This document shows positions 1-12,808 of a stretch of DNA of 64,000 nt, piece by piece. Where the stretch lies: assembly GCA_948099385.1 (NCBI GenBank), contig CANUEZ040000069.1, positions 763,501-827,500 of the forward strand. Direction: 5' to 3'. A program made the translations under genes and the position numbers. Position 1 is the stretch's first letter. Every line of letters begins with the position of its first letter. The notes under the pieces are model-generated. The model saw nothing but the letters and a program-made list of their open reading frames with translations, was not told the DNA's origin and did not search any database. This DNA comes from Fasciola hepatica (taxonomy: Eukaryota; Platyhelminthes; Trematoda; Plagiorchiida; Fasciolidae).

Positions 1-330
1 AAGAATACGTCGTGAGGTCTAACATCTTTATATTTGTCAATATCTTATGAAAAAACCCATGGATTGACCATTACCCAAGACACACTTATTTGACAACACA
101 TACAACTCTGAAATGGAAACACAACAGAAAGCTGAGCACACATTCATGATTACCTGGAGCAGAATAATTTTGCTGATAACCCCATAAAAATTGTTCCAAT
201 GGGAAAGGTGCTAGGAAGGATCAATGAAAGAATGGCACTGGAGGACGCGTTTGCTCAATAGCAGCAACAGCAATTTCCAAAATGTTAATTCTCCAGGTAA
301 AATTGATCAATGAACCAACAGTTGGGCCAG
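1..330. other. Upstream region, no gene recognised
   Basis: AT-rich sequence with no convincing exon or repeat partner in the window. It ends at the TATA box that precedes the first leader exon, so it may hold proximal promoter sequence. Confidence 0.4.
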
Positions 331-338
331 TATAAAAT
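331..338 (+). promoter_or_regulatory. Candidate TATA box before the leader exon
   Basis: The string TATAAAATA lies about 40 bp upstream of the ATG at 374. That spacing suits a TSS near 360 with a very short 5' UTR. The following ATG opens a signal-peptide-like exon, which supports a real core promoter. No Inr or downstream element was identified. Confidence 0.45.
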
Positions 339-373
339 AAACGATTCACATGAATTTCTGCCATTTCATCACC

Positions 374-539
374 ATGATCGCAACTATTGTTTTTCTGGCA
401 CTCATCGTGGATTCAAATGCACAAACCGGTAGGTCTTCATTTACCATCTTTTGGCTGATCACTTGTACATAGCCTTACAAACATTACTGTGAGCTGTTTT
501 GGCACAATTTTTCAGTGGAACAGATTGGCATAGCCATTG
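374..539 (+). CDS. Signal-peptide leader exon plus 24-nt micro-exon of a secreted protein gene
   Basis: Exon 1 (374-428) begins at ATG and encodes MIATIVFLALIVDSNAQT, a compact hydrophobic signal peptide with a plausible cleavage site after SNA. It ends in phase 1 before a GTAGGT donor. A candidate second exon (516-539) follows a TTTTTCAG acceptor. It is exactly 24 nt, adds VEQIGIAI, and ends in phase 1 before GTGAGC, so it can be skipped or repeated without changing frame. A leader exon plus symmetric micro-exons is the layout known from flatworm micro-exon genes (established knowledge). Every exon A of the CUB-like family downstream needs a phase-1 donor, as this leader provides, so it may be the leader type of that family (inference). 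The route to the next exon is unresolved. Confidence 0.5.
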
Positions 540-1082
540 GTGAGCATTTGGCACGGAGAGGAGAAACCAGTCAAATTTATCGAAAAAATGGTAAAATTCA
601 CCCAAACGTTGCTGTCCAATTAGTTCCAAGATAAATTACGGGGCTAAGCAAAGTTCAACATTTAGAGTAATACCCAGTTGCTCATGAATCCGTTCGTTAC
701 CATAAGGTATCAGTGTAAAGTCACATTGCATTATTTTCTTATCCAAGCTCAAAATTTAGATCACACAGCCTAGGTCATCGGGCTGATCAGTGAAAGTTTT
801 TTCAGTGTTTTACCATTCTTATATATCTACACATTCATTACTTCCCCTTTTTGGCCAATAGTCGATAGACTAAGATCAGTTTACCTCTATCCCTGAAGAG
901 GAATGGTAAATATTTCCGTCCTAATAGTTTTATGTTCTCCACCATCTACTAGGAGTATTACAGGAGAGGTTTGGACGATTCTATCGTGCTCAAAATTATG
1001 TCGCCGTCAGTTCACCGTGGGCTGAAACATACCTTGTTGCATTTCAGGGTGCTTGGTGATGGAATTTTCATGCCAAAACCAG

Positions 1083-1362
1083 TGAACAATCTTTTAACTG
1101 CCCCAAAATAACTAACTTCTCGTGGACAGTCCTTGGTGGCACAGTCAACTACACACAAATCCGTATGGATCAAACTGCAGTAAGTGCCTTATACAAACGC
1201 GTCGAGCTCCCTTCTGCAAGTACTGATCCGTTGTCCTCCCCACACCCTAGTTGGCTGGTACTTCAACAAAAAGAGTGAGAAATTCACACCAAACGCCACC
1301 ATTGATTATCCTAATTCAACTTGCATAGGAATAGCGTGCCTCATATACGGAAAATCATCATA
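1083..1362 (+). CDS. Candidate divergent 3' exons of the same gene (CUB-like)
   Basis: An open stretch follows a weak acceptor ending at 1082 and runs to a GTAAGT donor at 1180. It contains a cysteine followed by FSWTVLGGTVNYTQIRM, reminiscent of the first half of a CUB fold. A second piece starts after the CACCCTAG acceptor at 1250. In one frame it reads through SEKFTPNATIDYPN to a TAA at about 1360; the YP motif in a similar setting recalls family exon B. Weak points are that the acceptor at 1047 leads straight into a TGA, and the two pieces are not in a consistent phase. It may be a decayed or much diverged member. Confidence 0.3.
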
Positions 1363-3689
1363 AGACTTTGTCGTCTGTTGAATGATCTATCATACCTACG
1401 AGAGGATAATCTGAAGTGTATGTTGAATGATTCATTTATTTAGTAAGTAGGATCTATATAGGTAGAGAAAGTTTTGGTATGTCACTGACGACTAAGTGAG
1501 ATTATTGTGCATAAAGCACCCATCTCGTGTACAGGTGTGATCATGAGTCGACAGAAGGGTTCCTAGGATGCATACCACATAAGTAGTATTATTCGTTAAA
1601 CCAGGTGTATCTCACTTACTTTCAGTATGTCAACTAGCGTCCGTAGTGTCGTCATTCTCGTGGGTAGCCTTGACTAGCCCACCAAGCTTTGAGTTAATTA
1701 CCGTTGTGATACCCCAGTGATCTTTCTAACGGACAGTGTGCAGTACACTCCTGATGCACGAATGAAATTATCGCGAATAGAAAACTGCTTTGAAGCGTAA
1801 ACAATCAATCGGTAATTGAAAACCACTGCATAGTTACAGGTTAGTTGTAACCACAATCGAGATTGTTCCATTCTAAAGCGTTACCCTATCATAACCAGTT
1901 CCGAACTACCAATAGCTTGGACAAATTCAACTGGTCTAATGGTAAAAATAATAATTGTATTGCGTCTATATCATCCAGCAGCTTTGGATTGTCCTTAAAA
2001 TGTGAAAGAAAACAACCAATGAGAAACTGCACATACGAAGAAAAATCATCACTATATTTCATCAAATACAACCTATCACATGAAAAAATATTCAAGTCAG
2101 TCATGTTCCTTTAACGTTTGTGACAGCATGCACTTTGCTTAGATAAATACTATGAATTAGAATGGTTCACCCATTTGGAGATTTCTCATAATTACCCAGC
2201 TGTTAACTTTTGGATAACGTGTAATCTCAGTCCAATCAAACATACGTGAAGTCATCTCGGGAGTGAAGTGGAACAGAAGCAGTGATACGAAACTCTAGGG
2301 AGTTTACAACAACCACGAAAGAGGGAAATAGCGCTAGTAGTTGTGCTCAACAATGGCTAGGTGCGTCGGATCAGGACGTCTGGGTAAAGTTGATCATCGT
2401 CGATGCCGTCCAGAAATACCAGCTCGCTCTGATGTTCCCACCAGGAGGTGATCTTGTGACGAATCTTCACTGCTTCCTACATACCAATTGAAAGCCAGAA
2501 CTCCTCTTTTTCAGCATCAACTGAACCTAAAATAACAGACTTTCGGGTCGCCAAACCAGAAACTACACATTTAAGTGTGTCCGAAGTTTATAACAAATCT
2601 CACAATTTCCGCTCATGCAACGTTAAACTATCCAAAGTAAAATTACAACTGTTCGAAATACTCCTAGATGACGACTTGAAGTCTCAGCACCTTAGTTCAT
2701 TTTGAAGGAAGGGGCAATTATGGCGAACAGTGTACACCCCTCGCCAAAAACACTTCTCCCGAGGCTTCACAGCGAATATTTCAAATATGCCAAACATAGT
2801 TTTACTTTTTACAATTTTCAGTTACACTAGTGGAAATCATGAGATTCGTGCCGACACTAACAGCCCGCTTGTCCATCTGTTCTTTTGAGTTTACGTGTTG
2901 CTCAGAAAAACAGGTCGTTTGGCGTGCAATCGGAACATGGGAATGAGAGAAGCAAAGCCACGAGACTACCAAATATTTTGATCTTCCAAGACGAAAGTTG
3001 AGCAGGTAGATCGATCGGTTCAAAATTACGGATGATTATAAATGATGCCCAGGGAGTAGGTGTTCGGTTCTGTCCCACTAATCCTGATGAGAAGCCTTTT
3101 CTGCCCTCAAATTATCCCAGGTAATGGGCACAGGACACGTTGGCTTCATGGTAACAGAAGCAGTCACTGTCACCAACCGTCGCAATATGAACCAGCTGGT
3201 TCCTTCTTGTATCAAGTAGCCTGTCTCCTGATTGGTTGATTGGTGACGCGACCAGCTACCACTTGAAAGGAATCCGTTGGCGTCTTATCGAGTCACTGCC
3301 TTGTTGCCTATGGATCCACTGGCACAAACACTGAACTTGATTCTGGACAGGCGCCGACATACTGATTGCTGACTGCAGGTGGCTGACCATTGACCATGAG
3401 TCAGCAAACATCTTTAGATTGAGAGAACACACAAAGATAACGTCAGGGCTCTCAGATGTCCATTAAGAAATCCCAAATCAAGTCGGATTTGTTAAGCAAC
3501 TCCGGTTGGTAACCTTCCATGCTATCCAGCTTCCATCCGCACTGTGTATGGTTGATTCAAAGAATATGGATTTCTATCGATGAGGTACATTCCTGTTCCT
3601 CTATTGAATAAATATTACCGAAACGTGCTTTCTGGCTTGGCAATGACTAGGTGCGTTCGGAAGGACAAACAATTGAAATCGATCATTTG
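1363..3689. other. Intergenic, no gene recognised
   Basis: Only short open frames of unremarkable composition. No retroelement motif was recognised before the Tc1 remnant that follows. Confidence 0.4.
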
Positions 3690-4021
3690 AACCGATGAAC
3701 CGGTATTTTCGTACCCTTGTAGTGCGCGAGCTTTATGCGCATCACGGTACAACGAGGCTTCCGTGGCAACCTCGATCACAATCCAATCGAACACGTGTGG
3801 GTCATCGGGGAACCGAGGAGACCATACAAATCTCTCGGGGAGCTAAAACTACCTTGAAGGAGGACTGGGACAACATGTCACGAGATTATATCAGGTGGTT
3901 GATTATGCGCATGACTCGACGGAGAAAAGCTGCTATATCATCCGAAGGTGACCCAACTGTAAACAAATTAGTGACAACTTGGGAGCGATCGCACCATAGT
4001 ATTCAAAACGAAATGTTTTGA
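3690..4021 (+). pseudogene. Tc1-type transposase remnant (C-terminal part)
   Basis: Two adjacent frames together give the signature end of a Tc1 transposase. The first carries LDHNPIEHVW, matching the conserved NPIEHxW motif after the second catalytic Asp. After a frameshift near 3845, the second frame continues through LKEDWDNMSRDYIRWLI and a basic RRRKAAI stretch, matching the usual C-terminal helices. The N-terminal DNA-binding region and first catalytic Asp were not found. Family known: cut-and-paste transposase of the Tc1/mariner superfamily. This copy is inactive. Confidence 0.72.
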
Positions 4022-5985
4022 TTTCAACAAAAGATTTCACTAACTTTCATTGATTAAATTTTATCGGCAGGGTGGGGCTGAATTTTGGAGAATAGCATAT
4101 ATGTAAAGACGCCTTATTTTTCGTAAATTTAAAGTTCTCTGAGGCATAATGTTTGGTCGTGACTAGATAAATACACCTTAAATCAGCCGCATGTAACCGC
4201 ATCTACCGGTTGAACAATTTTATCACCAGTTGCATAATAAAATATAGTCTTGTAAGAGGAAATATAGTAGCCACATAAATTCGGGTTCAAATAGCTGTCT
4301 TTATTCTGCTCTTTATATTCGTTTGTTTTGGATATGCATGAGTCCACTGCAACCTAACTCAGTCAAATTCATGCTCAGCATTGTTTTAGCCTCCTTTTGG
4401 CAGCTCAATTGCTTGTTGCTAGTAAATATTTAGTAAGTCTACTTTTAACTACAATTACATTACCAGAGATCAGTGTATTTGAAATAGCTTTGGTGGAATT
4501 TCGGCACTGACTCAACATAAAACACTACCTTTTGCTCTACAGAAATACTTGATTTCCAGCGTCAGTTTATTGAAAACCTGCACAATTGCATCCACACTCC
4601 CTGATAAATGTAAACAGGTGAATTCAGAACAGAGGATTCAGAACTGTATAAACTATTTCTCATAGTATTTCTAAGTTTCAAAATATATATATTATAACAT
4701 GAAATTACCGTAGAACCTTTCTCCATAGATATTGTTTATACATTTCCCGCCTTTGGGCATTTCTAACAGCAAACAATGAAAGCATAATTTGATGAGAATC
4801 AGAATGTGCATTAATTTTGTACTCGTTTCAGATGGTTGAGAAACACGAGAAAGGACGATAAATCCACTTTGTGGCATTAGGTTTCTTGATGGTGAAATCC
4901 CAACTGCATGGTAGAAAAATGTATTCAACCTAAAATGATGTACTTGGAAGTCGCCACAATTTTGAAGTTTAACTATACCGTGTTTCTGAAAAACCAGACT
5001 TCTCTTTCAGGTGGTTATGTAACATTTGACACGGTACACGAGTACATTATCAACATTTATGAATGAAACGGAAGGGAAATTTAATTTTGAAACCCAAGTT
5101 ACTCATAACGAAAATAATCCTTATAATCATTCAAATCCAAGAATATTCTGCTCTTGCAAAAGCATAATTTTTCACGGATGATGATTGTGGCAAGTAGCCT
5201 ACAAAGTCTAGTTATTGGCTAACCCCTGTTTGACCAATACTGATCGCGAATGAAAGTGTGTTCCTTACCTAACTCTAGACTGATCTTTACTTACTCGCAA
5301 GGTATTGTTTATATTACTGAAATACCATGGCAATTAAAGAAAAAAGCGGTGAATCTAATCGTGCAGTTTGCCGGAATACTTATTCAAGTACAGTCGAAAA
5401 TGGAAAGGAATAGTAGATTTTTAAATTTATCTGCAAAAACTGACATGAAATGATTGCTGACTTCCCTCCTACCATCTCGTTAATATTCAAAACACAGCAA
5501 CCTTTTGGCCATCTTTCTTGCCCACGAAAATCAGAGCACGATAATTTCAACAAACTTGCCATTTGGTGTACAGCATCGATTCATCGCCGTGTAATTCAAC
5601 AGAAGAACATGCACATTTATCACCTACGTACAAAAATAAATCGAACATTTTGATGAAGTATTCATTACCAAGTTAGTACCACTGTGGTTAGTTTAATTCA
5701 TCAGCTTCTCAGGCACATGGAATGTGCATAAAATATATTAGCTGATGAGTATGAAAATCTAACCGCAACGCTGCTTCTTCATGGCTATTCAACACAATTT
5801 ATAATGAAACACTCTGCAGAAACTCCGTCCACTACGAACCTTAAATTGCTCAGACGTACAAAGTTATCCAATAACTACCTTCCAAATGTGACGATTTTCG
5901 CCGATTGTTTGATAAGCGAAACATACTTTTGCTTAGAAACCGTTGCACTGCAATTCATTTAACAATGCGGGCATAACTGAAATCC
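4022..5985. other. Intergenic, no gene recognised
   Basis: AT-rich with short frames only. No motif or repeat partner was identified inside the window. Confidence 0.4.
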
Positions 5986-6246
5986 GTCATAAGTTAAACG
6001 TGCTCTCAGTCAGCCGGTAACACATGTCATATGTGATTACGTAAAGATCACACTAAGAGCAGTTGTACACATACAAATGAACAGAAAAATTCATTCGCAC
6101 TTAAGTGTGCAACACGACTAGGATAGATTGGACATTTACGCTATCTCCAATTGTATTTACTAATTCCAATCTATCTGTGCTATGGGACAGGTCGAAAGGA
6201 CGGAACACGGTCTTCACCAAAAAGGGTGAGCACATTCCGAACAACT
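5986..6246 (+). repeat. Left arm of a 261-bp inverted repeat
   Basis: Reverse complement of 6886-7146 with a few scattered mismatches. The outer end is GTCATAAGTTAAACG and the inner end is near CCGAACAACT. With its partner it delimits a 1.16-kb foldback-like element. Confidence 0.85.
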
Positions 6247-6689
6247 TAAATCTGTTTGATGCAAAAAGATTACCATTCAGTGAAGTGGCATGTCATTTGT
6301 TGGATTTGGGTCACCGTGTTGACCCGACTAGTGCATTCCGGTTCATCACGAGACCAAGAAATGGAAATTAAAAACAAATAACGTGTCGACCATGCCTATT
6401 TTCAGTTCCTCGTACACATACCAATACACAACATTAGATAAAACTCAGAAAACGAGAATGGGGAATGATGATCCAAATCTACTTCTGCACGTGGGTGTGT
6501 GCGTGTGAAACACATTACAGAGTAGAATGTTGAAAAAAACGGGCCAAGGTAGCTAAATTGCCCACTTGATGCTTGCGTGAGTAAGGTAAGCTGAAATTCA
6601 CTTCTGTGAAAGCATGTTACTAGCATTGCAAAAACAGACAAGTAAAGTAATGGTTAAATATCTGAAGCTGCAGAAACTTGCAGACTGGA

Positions 6690-6842
6690 GGAGAAGCAAT
6701 GCTGTTAAGGCCAGATAGAGCTTCAGGAAGCGTGCTTCTCAATAAATTGGATTGCATAGAGAAGACAGAGGCAGCAATGGAAGATGGTTCTACGTTTAAA
6801 AAGTCCCTTACTGATATGGATATTACGGCTAGTATACAGTAA
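6690..6842 (+). pseudogene. Penelope-like reverse transcriptase fragment (N-terminal region)
   Basis: A 50-codon open stretch reads LLRPDRASGSVLLNKLDCIE followed by a K-rich segment. It resembles the 'RPDKGxGVVxLNKxDYIxK' block that precedes the RT fingers in Penelope-like elements. It sits in the spacer of the 5986-7146 inverted-repeat element, which suggests that element is a truncated Penelope-like copy with inverted terminal repeats. No catalytic RT motif is present. Confidence 0.5.
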
Positions 6843-6885
6843 TCAATTTCACTAGATGATGATGTTTTTGCTCCACGAGGACTTC

Positions 6886-7146
6886 AGTTGTTCGAAATGT
6901 GTTCACCCTTTCTGGTGAAGACCGTGTTCCGTCCTTTCGACCTGTCCCATAGCACAGATAGATTGGAATTAGTAAATACAATTGGAGATAGCGTAAATGT
7001 CCAATCTATCCTAGTCGTGTTGCATACTTAAGTGCGAATGAATTTTTCTGTTCATTTGTATGTGTACAACTGCTCTTAGTGTGATCTTTACGTAATCACA
7101 TATGACATGTGTTACCGACTGACTGAGAGCACGTTTAACTTATGAC
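6886..7146 (-). repeat. Right arm of the 261-bp inverted repeat
   Basis: Reverse complement of 5986-6246. Sequence outside the arms is unrelated on the two sides, so the ends are sharp. Confidence 0.85.
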
Positions 7147-8374
7147 CTCTTCCAATTATATCCATACTCCTCTACATTTTGTTGTAATTTGTCAGCACCG
7201 AAAATGAGCCTTTAAGCTCGCTTACTGCAACCGATCTGGTCACTGTCTTCACAGCTACACGGACGCTAATACCTTTGGCGAAAGAGCATCTGTCTGTCTG
7301 TGCCAAATCAAACTCTGTTTCTCAATTCACGTATCGATTCTCAGCGGTCTATCCAGATAAGATGGAGACTGGCTAAACGAATGTCTTCCCTTGGGGCTCC
7401 AAGAATCGATGAAAAACCTGATCCCAGTGATATCATCATCATTCAAATTAAAATCAATTAGGGCACAAATTGGATAGAAATACTGTGTAACTTCTGGGAA
7501 CTCCTTTCAGGTCATATATAAATGCGAGATTTCTCAGATATGCCTATGTTCTAGCCATTATAGATTTTGTACCCGAATAGTACAATCAACGTGAATGGCT
7601 CATTTTTTGTACTTACCGTGTTGGCCTCACAATTATTCTCGATTATAATTTTGTTCGCTCTTATTCGTCCACTTCAATCTTGTCTCATGTGATTATATGA
7701 AAATCACATTTTTTTATCATATGCTCGTGTACAGATACAAACAAATGACCCAGGATGCATCGTGCAGAACTCAATTTCTGACTTTTCAAATTCCACCAAA
7801 ATTGTATTTTAGCCCTCAGGTTCCTCCTCACTAACTAAAAATGTCTGTCATTGACACATAGTGCCTGAAGAAAGCTAGGATCTCACAGTAGAATAAAAAG
7901 AGGCAGATTTTCAATTTTAAATAAAAGTACCTTGCAAAAACTACAGCACTGTGAAAAGAAAAACATGCGGATTTTGTGTGGTGGCTTTCAAACAGGCTCA
8001 TACTAGAAGGGCTGTAAAGATTCATCCTGAAATCCACTTCAAACATCAATCACAAGCACGAGAAAAATTCGACGACTTAATAATCTTCCCTATTCAGCTC
8101 ATTGAAATTTATTTCACTGACGGCGTTTACCGGTATTTTACCATTTGACACGTCAGTAAAAATCTACTGAGACTTTCTGTCTTAAATGGTAGTCGATGCA
8201 GGAATTAAAAATGGAGCTGTAGTAGAAGGCTCCTACATTAGTACATTCACTCCAGGAGTGTCGGCTCAGCCACACAAGACCTGAATATGAGATGGATTAA
8301 ACAACGTCGTTAAAGATGGTATACCAGTACCTGACAAATATCTTTCTTCATCTCTCACTCTTTTGATATGGCAG
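7147..8374. other. No gene recognised; should hold exon A of the 8.4-kb member if it exists
   Basis: I looked for an exon of 140-170 nt with two cysteines starting in phase 1 and could not place one convincingly. Short frames at 7951-8148 do not match the family. Confidence 0.35.
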
Positions 8375-8558
8375 GCTAACTTAGCACAACAGTGCATTGG
8401 AGTGTCAAGTACATTCATATCTCTGGAGAGGGTAATTTGCTCTGTTCAGTCCCCGTTCTCAACAACTGGTGACACATCCACGCTTTCTTTGAGGTTCGTC
8501 GGTAACCAAACTGAAGTCATGCCGCTTGTGACTACATTCAGTGTGTACTACTTGTTGA
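8375..8558 (+). CDS. Divergent CUB-like family exon B (second half of domain)
   Basis: After a GGCAG acceptor the exon starts in phase 0 and runs exactly 184 nt to a GTAAGT donor, the same length and phases as exon B elsewhere in the window. The peptide keeps the diagnostic positions: LAQQC (C3), RVICS (C4), a G/F/V core and a FSVYYLL end matching FQVYYML in other copies. Overall identity to the other members is low, so this is an old paralogue. Exon A was not found. A possible terminal exon lies at 12809 in the right phase, with a LINE in the intervening intron. Confidence 0.6.
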
Positions 8559-10399
8559 GTAAGTTCATACTGATTTTGTTTTGCACATAAAAGCTTCAAC
8601 CAATCCCATTTGCTCTCATCTCTGGTGATGGGTACCTGTCAAAGCAGAAGTTTTGTTTGAAAGTTGAAGGATTTTGAAATGATTCATTTAACTTCCACCA
8701 CTGTGTTTATCCCCCAACCAAAGGTTTTCATGCACAGCTAGGTAAAAAGCGTATTTGAGGCCCGAATGTGAGCCACTGCCGTTTCTCAAAACAATGTGCC
8801 TCAGCAGATATAGTCGACCCATATATTTCCTAGTGAGGTGACACTTTTGGAGAATCGGCCTTTCTCGTCAGAGACAAGATTTAAACATATCTGCAGACAG
8901 ATCGTCTATAGACGTCCTGGTTCAGTTGATAGACAGCCCGCCATCGCCCATCCAGAATAGAGGGCAAGGTCGAAGTCAGGAAAGCAGAAAGAATGTCACC
9001 GACTGAATATAATTGAAATCAGCATTGTAAAAAATCAAGTGGATCAACTGATCAATCAGAGGCCAAAGGTTGTCTGAACTGACCGGAGTAGAAGCAAATA
9101 ATCCGAGCGCAGCCAAACGAGTGAACAAGCAGAAAGGTTGAGCATAATTAGTGGACTAATAAGCTTTCATGGAAGTGTATGTTTATGATTGCCACACATT
9201 CTATATAAACGATACGTTTTGTACCAACAAACAGCGCTAGATGGAAGACAAAATACCTTTCTTACTAGAGCTAGTGGGTCAACCTGAATACCTGGTCCAA
9301 AAGATATCATATAAGTGATATCGTTTTCACGTGGCTTTACAGAATTAGGCAATTTGCGTTTTTAAACCATTCTTCAAAGTAAACTTAAACAGAAGCATCA
9401 TCCTCACCATCTTTTATTATCGATCATATTTTGAACAACACATGCAACAAAAGAAAGTGCCGTTACTAAACCACACAGGAATAAAACCATCACAGAACAT
9501 TTTAGATGTCTTGTCAAAAGATCTGAATAAGATAGCCATTGCGAAGAAACTTTGTCTCCTAAAGCGAACTGGAAATTATACGTAGGAAAATACTAGAATA
9601 TTTTTTATTCAAGACAGGGAAAAAGCAGGTACGGTAATGAAGAATCTTTTGTCGCGAGTGCGTACCGTTTTTTATTGTCGTTCGATTACGTCTTTCTTCA
9701 GTAGAACTCGCAGTGCTTGACAAAGGTTGACACCGGCTATCACCACAATTCTCTCACAGCTTTTTCTAATTTCGAACCGTTGGATGAATTTCATCATGTC
9801 CCCGGACGAAATTCTACGACTGATTTCTTAGGGAAAATTCCTAAATAAAAAGGACTGGAAAATAATCCTTTCTGGGGATAAAATTACATTGGACGTAACC
9901 CGTGCTCGGTTCCGAAGTAGATTATCAAGCTGCATAAGAAAAAATGATCCGCATGGTTTTAGTTTCTCCCGGAGGGAAGTTCTTGCAAACAGGGAGGTTG
10001 AAATTCTCATTTGGGGAAGGCTGTTTTAGACAGGAATTCTCACAATATATCCCGATATTTTTCACTTAAAAATGAAAGATTCTGTTTCGACGAGTGATTT
10101 TGCTCTCATTATCATCATACCCACAGTTTATTCACGTTTAGCGCACTGTTCACTCGTCAGGACAAAAAAACTAGAGATAACATCTAGAAATCAGTCACCC
10201 ACAAACATTACTGTGCCTCAGAGATCCCTTTCCATTGTTGAGTCGTGATTTTCCTTCGAGTACTCTCTTTGCTCGATAGATCTATTTACGAAGACACTGA
10301 GTGGGGTATATGACTTGTGTTGTCCTATTGAGACTGTGTATTTCAACAACGGCAGAATGGCTTCTCCATCGCTGAAATCTCTGCGAAGGCAAAAAGAAT
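8559..10399. other. Intron or intergenic sequence, no gene recognised
   Basis: If the 8.4-kb exon splices to 12809, this is intron. No domain or repeat copy was recognised. The 5' part of the following LINE could start a little before 10400. Confidence 0.35.
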
Positions 10400-12075
10400 G
10401 TGCCTGCAAACTACACGATCAGGCTTCGCTGAAACGAAATTCCATCCTGATCAAACAAGAAATTCGACGGCTGAACAGGATATGTGCTCACCAGTTCTTT
10501 GTACCATCAATAGCAATCTTCTCTGGCAAGGAACCCAGCTTCTATGTGGACAACGGGCCCCATCAAAAAACCATGATATAGATGCCGAAAGCCTGAACGC
10601 CACATTTACCCACCTTTCATCGGATACCCTACCATATTATTTTCCTTCTATTCCCATAGATACAGAGCCATTTTTCTCGGAAGAAATCTTCGAGTTTATT
10701 CGAACCTCAAATCAGCTTCTGCTATGGGTCCAGACTGTGTACCATCCACAATTCTCAAACGCGAAGCACGTCAGCTATCCGGAATCGTGACTTCCCTCAT
10801 CAATGAAACTGTTGATGTTGGGGCCATTCGTGCCTCCTGGAAACCTGTCACAGTAGTGCCTATTCCCAAACACTCCAAGTTCAACATTTTGTCAAAACGC
10901 TTCCGTCCCATCACTGACACTATTTCTGCACTCAGTTTGACCGTCGGCGCTATCCTAAGTCGATTACGTTCCTTTCTCGTTGCTCCAAAATGATCCCCTT
11001 CAGTTTGCGTACAAAACCCACTAGATGCACTCTGGATGCAGTTGCTTCAGTTTGCCATTTCATTTCAAACAACTTAAATCGTTCCATGAAATCCGTTCGA
11101 TGTATGCTCCTCGACTATTTCTCCACATTCAATTCAGTTCCCCGTTCTTTACTTCAAAAGTGAAAGTCATTCAGCTGTCCCCATTCTTTACTCTCTTGAT
11201 TGTAAGATTACTTTTCCAACAGAACTCAACGTACTGGAGTTGGTACAGGTTTTCCGAGTCCTTTGGTCAACAACTTAAGTGTTCTTCAGGGTGCCGTTCT
11301 TTCCCCTTTTCTCTCCACCACCTATATCAACGGCTGCACAGCACCACCTGCACAACTTTTTAAGTACGCCGATAACGTCGTGCTCTGTCAACCTATCTCC
11401 AACCAACAAAACCTTAACTTTTTTTACGAGAACTCACATAACATTCAAGATTTCCCGTCCCATTATGGACTACATCTCAACACTTCCAAATGTTTTGAGT
11501 GTATCTTCTCCCTTTCTCGTTCCTCTTATCCCAATGAACAATCATCCATCAACAGTGTCCCCATTTCCAGAGATGACTCACTCAAACACTCTAGCATCAC
11601 AATTAGCACCAATTTTCAATGGTCTTCTCACATTCTCTATTGTGTTGAAAAACTTCATAGACTGTCTTTTCAAATTCGTAGTCTGGGGCAGTTTGGTGCC
11701 ACACAAGGTGTTATTCTTTCTTTTGTCCATCAATGTATCATCCTAATTTTACTGTACTGCTCTATCGTAATTTATCCTGGTCTAATTAGGAAGGATTTTA
11801 CAACACTACACCGTGGCCTGGCCACTACCAGTCGTGTCTCTTAGAATTCCATCTGCTCTTTTATCTCAAGAATTTGTGATTTGCTCATTATATCCCGTGG
11901 AAAATTCGCGGAGAATATTCTTGAGGACCCCACCCCTCCTTTGCATGCCGTCTCATCCATCTACAACTTCCAAATCTTTTTTATGCTTATTTCAAATTGC
12001 CATCAATAAGTTTTCCTCCATTTGGCTTAAATGTAAGTTTTTGTTAACTTGCCAGAATCTCCAGTACAATGGAAT
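10400..12075 (+). mobile_element. Non-LTR retrotransposon (LINE), 5'-truncated, copy 1
   Basis: Degenerate RT domain in several frames. At 10724-10993 it reads SWKPVTVVPIPKHSK followed by FRPI, the fingers motif. Next comes QFAYK near 11010, then VLQGAVLSP and FKYADNVVL at about 11280-11390, the palm, with YADN replacing YADD. Typical post-palm sequence continues to about 11840 and on into the 3' UTR. The element is highly similar to the minus-strand copy at 24842-27300. Endonuclease sequence is absent here. The motif style suits the CR1/Rex1/Jockey group (inference). It is inactive because of multiple frameshifts and the altered catalytic triad. Confidence 0.85.
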
Positions 12076-12808
12076 ACATTTTTACTTTCATAATGATCAC
12101 TATGAAGTAGAACACCCAAATTTTGGTAAACAAAATATTTCATGTAGGTTGTGATCAGCTCCTTGTTGAAATTTAATGAACCTAACTGTTGTCTTGTTGT
12201 GAGATAATCTTAGTTAAGTCGACTGCATTGACCAAGACATCAGTTTTGATGGCAATTTTAGTTAAACTATTAGATGCTTTTTCTCTTTACAGGCTCATTT
12301 ATCTGATGAACAAAATTTTGTAACGTAAACACACACACACACACACAAAAGGTTCGCGAAATTGCAAACGGCGTTAAGCACTTTGAATTGCTGGAATTCA
12401 TTTCCAACAGCATCCCATTCTGTGATCAGTATGTTCTCAGATTCCTCCAACTACCACAATAATTCTTTTTCCAACCTGTAAATACACACTTTGTTCTCAG
12501 TGGTTTGAATGTTTGTGTTGATTGTAGCTCAGGTTGTTGGTTATCTTGATAGTCTGAGTTTGGCGTTTAAATCGCGAGTGTTTAGATCGCCGATTTAACC
12601 ACCAATCTCAGCAATCAGAAAACTGTTCGTATCTCCATTTTCTTTAAAACTGTACACGGCAAACTGGGATAGCAAAATCAAAGTTTTGTATAAGGTGGCC
12701 TTGATCAGTGGAAATAAGATTGACAGAATCCTTCTTCTCTTTGAAGCACTTTTACCGTTACTGTGCATAGAAAAACGAGATATAACATGATTTTGTCTGC
12801 TCCCGCAG
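12076..12808. other. Non-coding, with an (AC)n tract
   Basis: Contains an AC microsatellite at 12328-12347. No other feature was recognised. It ends at a strong acceptor, TGCTCCCGCAG. Confidence 0.45.

Noticed and set aside
3076..3125. CTGATGAG as a hammerhead ribozyme core
   Set aside because: No GAAAC box or stem II follows; a chance octamer.
5741..5765. CTGATGAGTATGAAAA as a hammerhead core
   Set aside because: Only 3 nt between the boxes, so no stem II can form.
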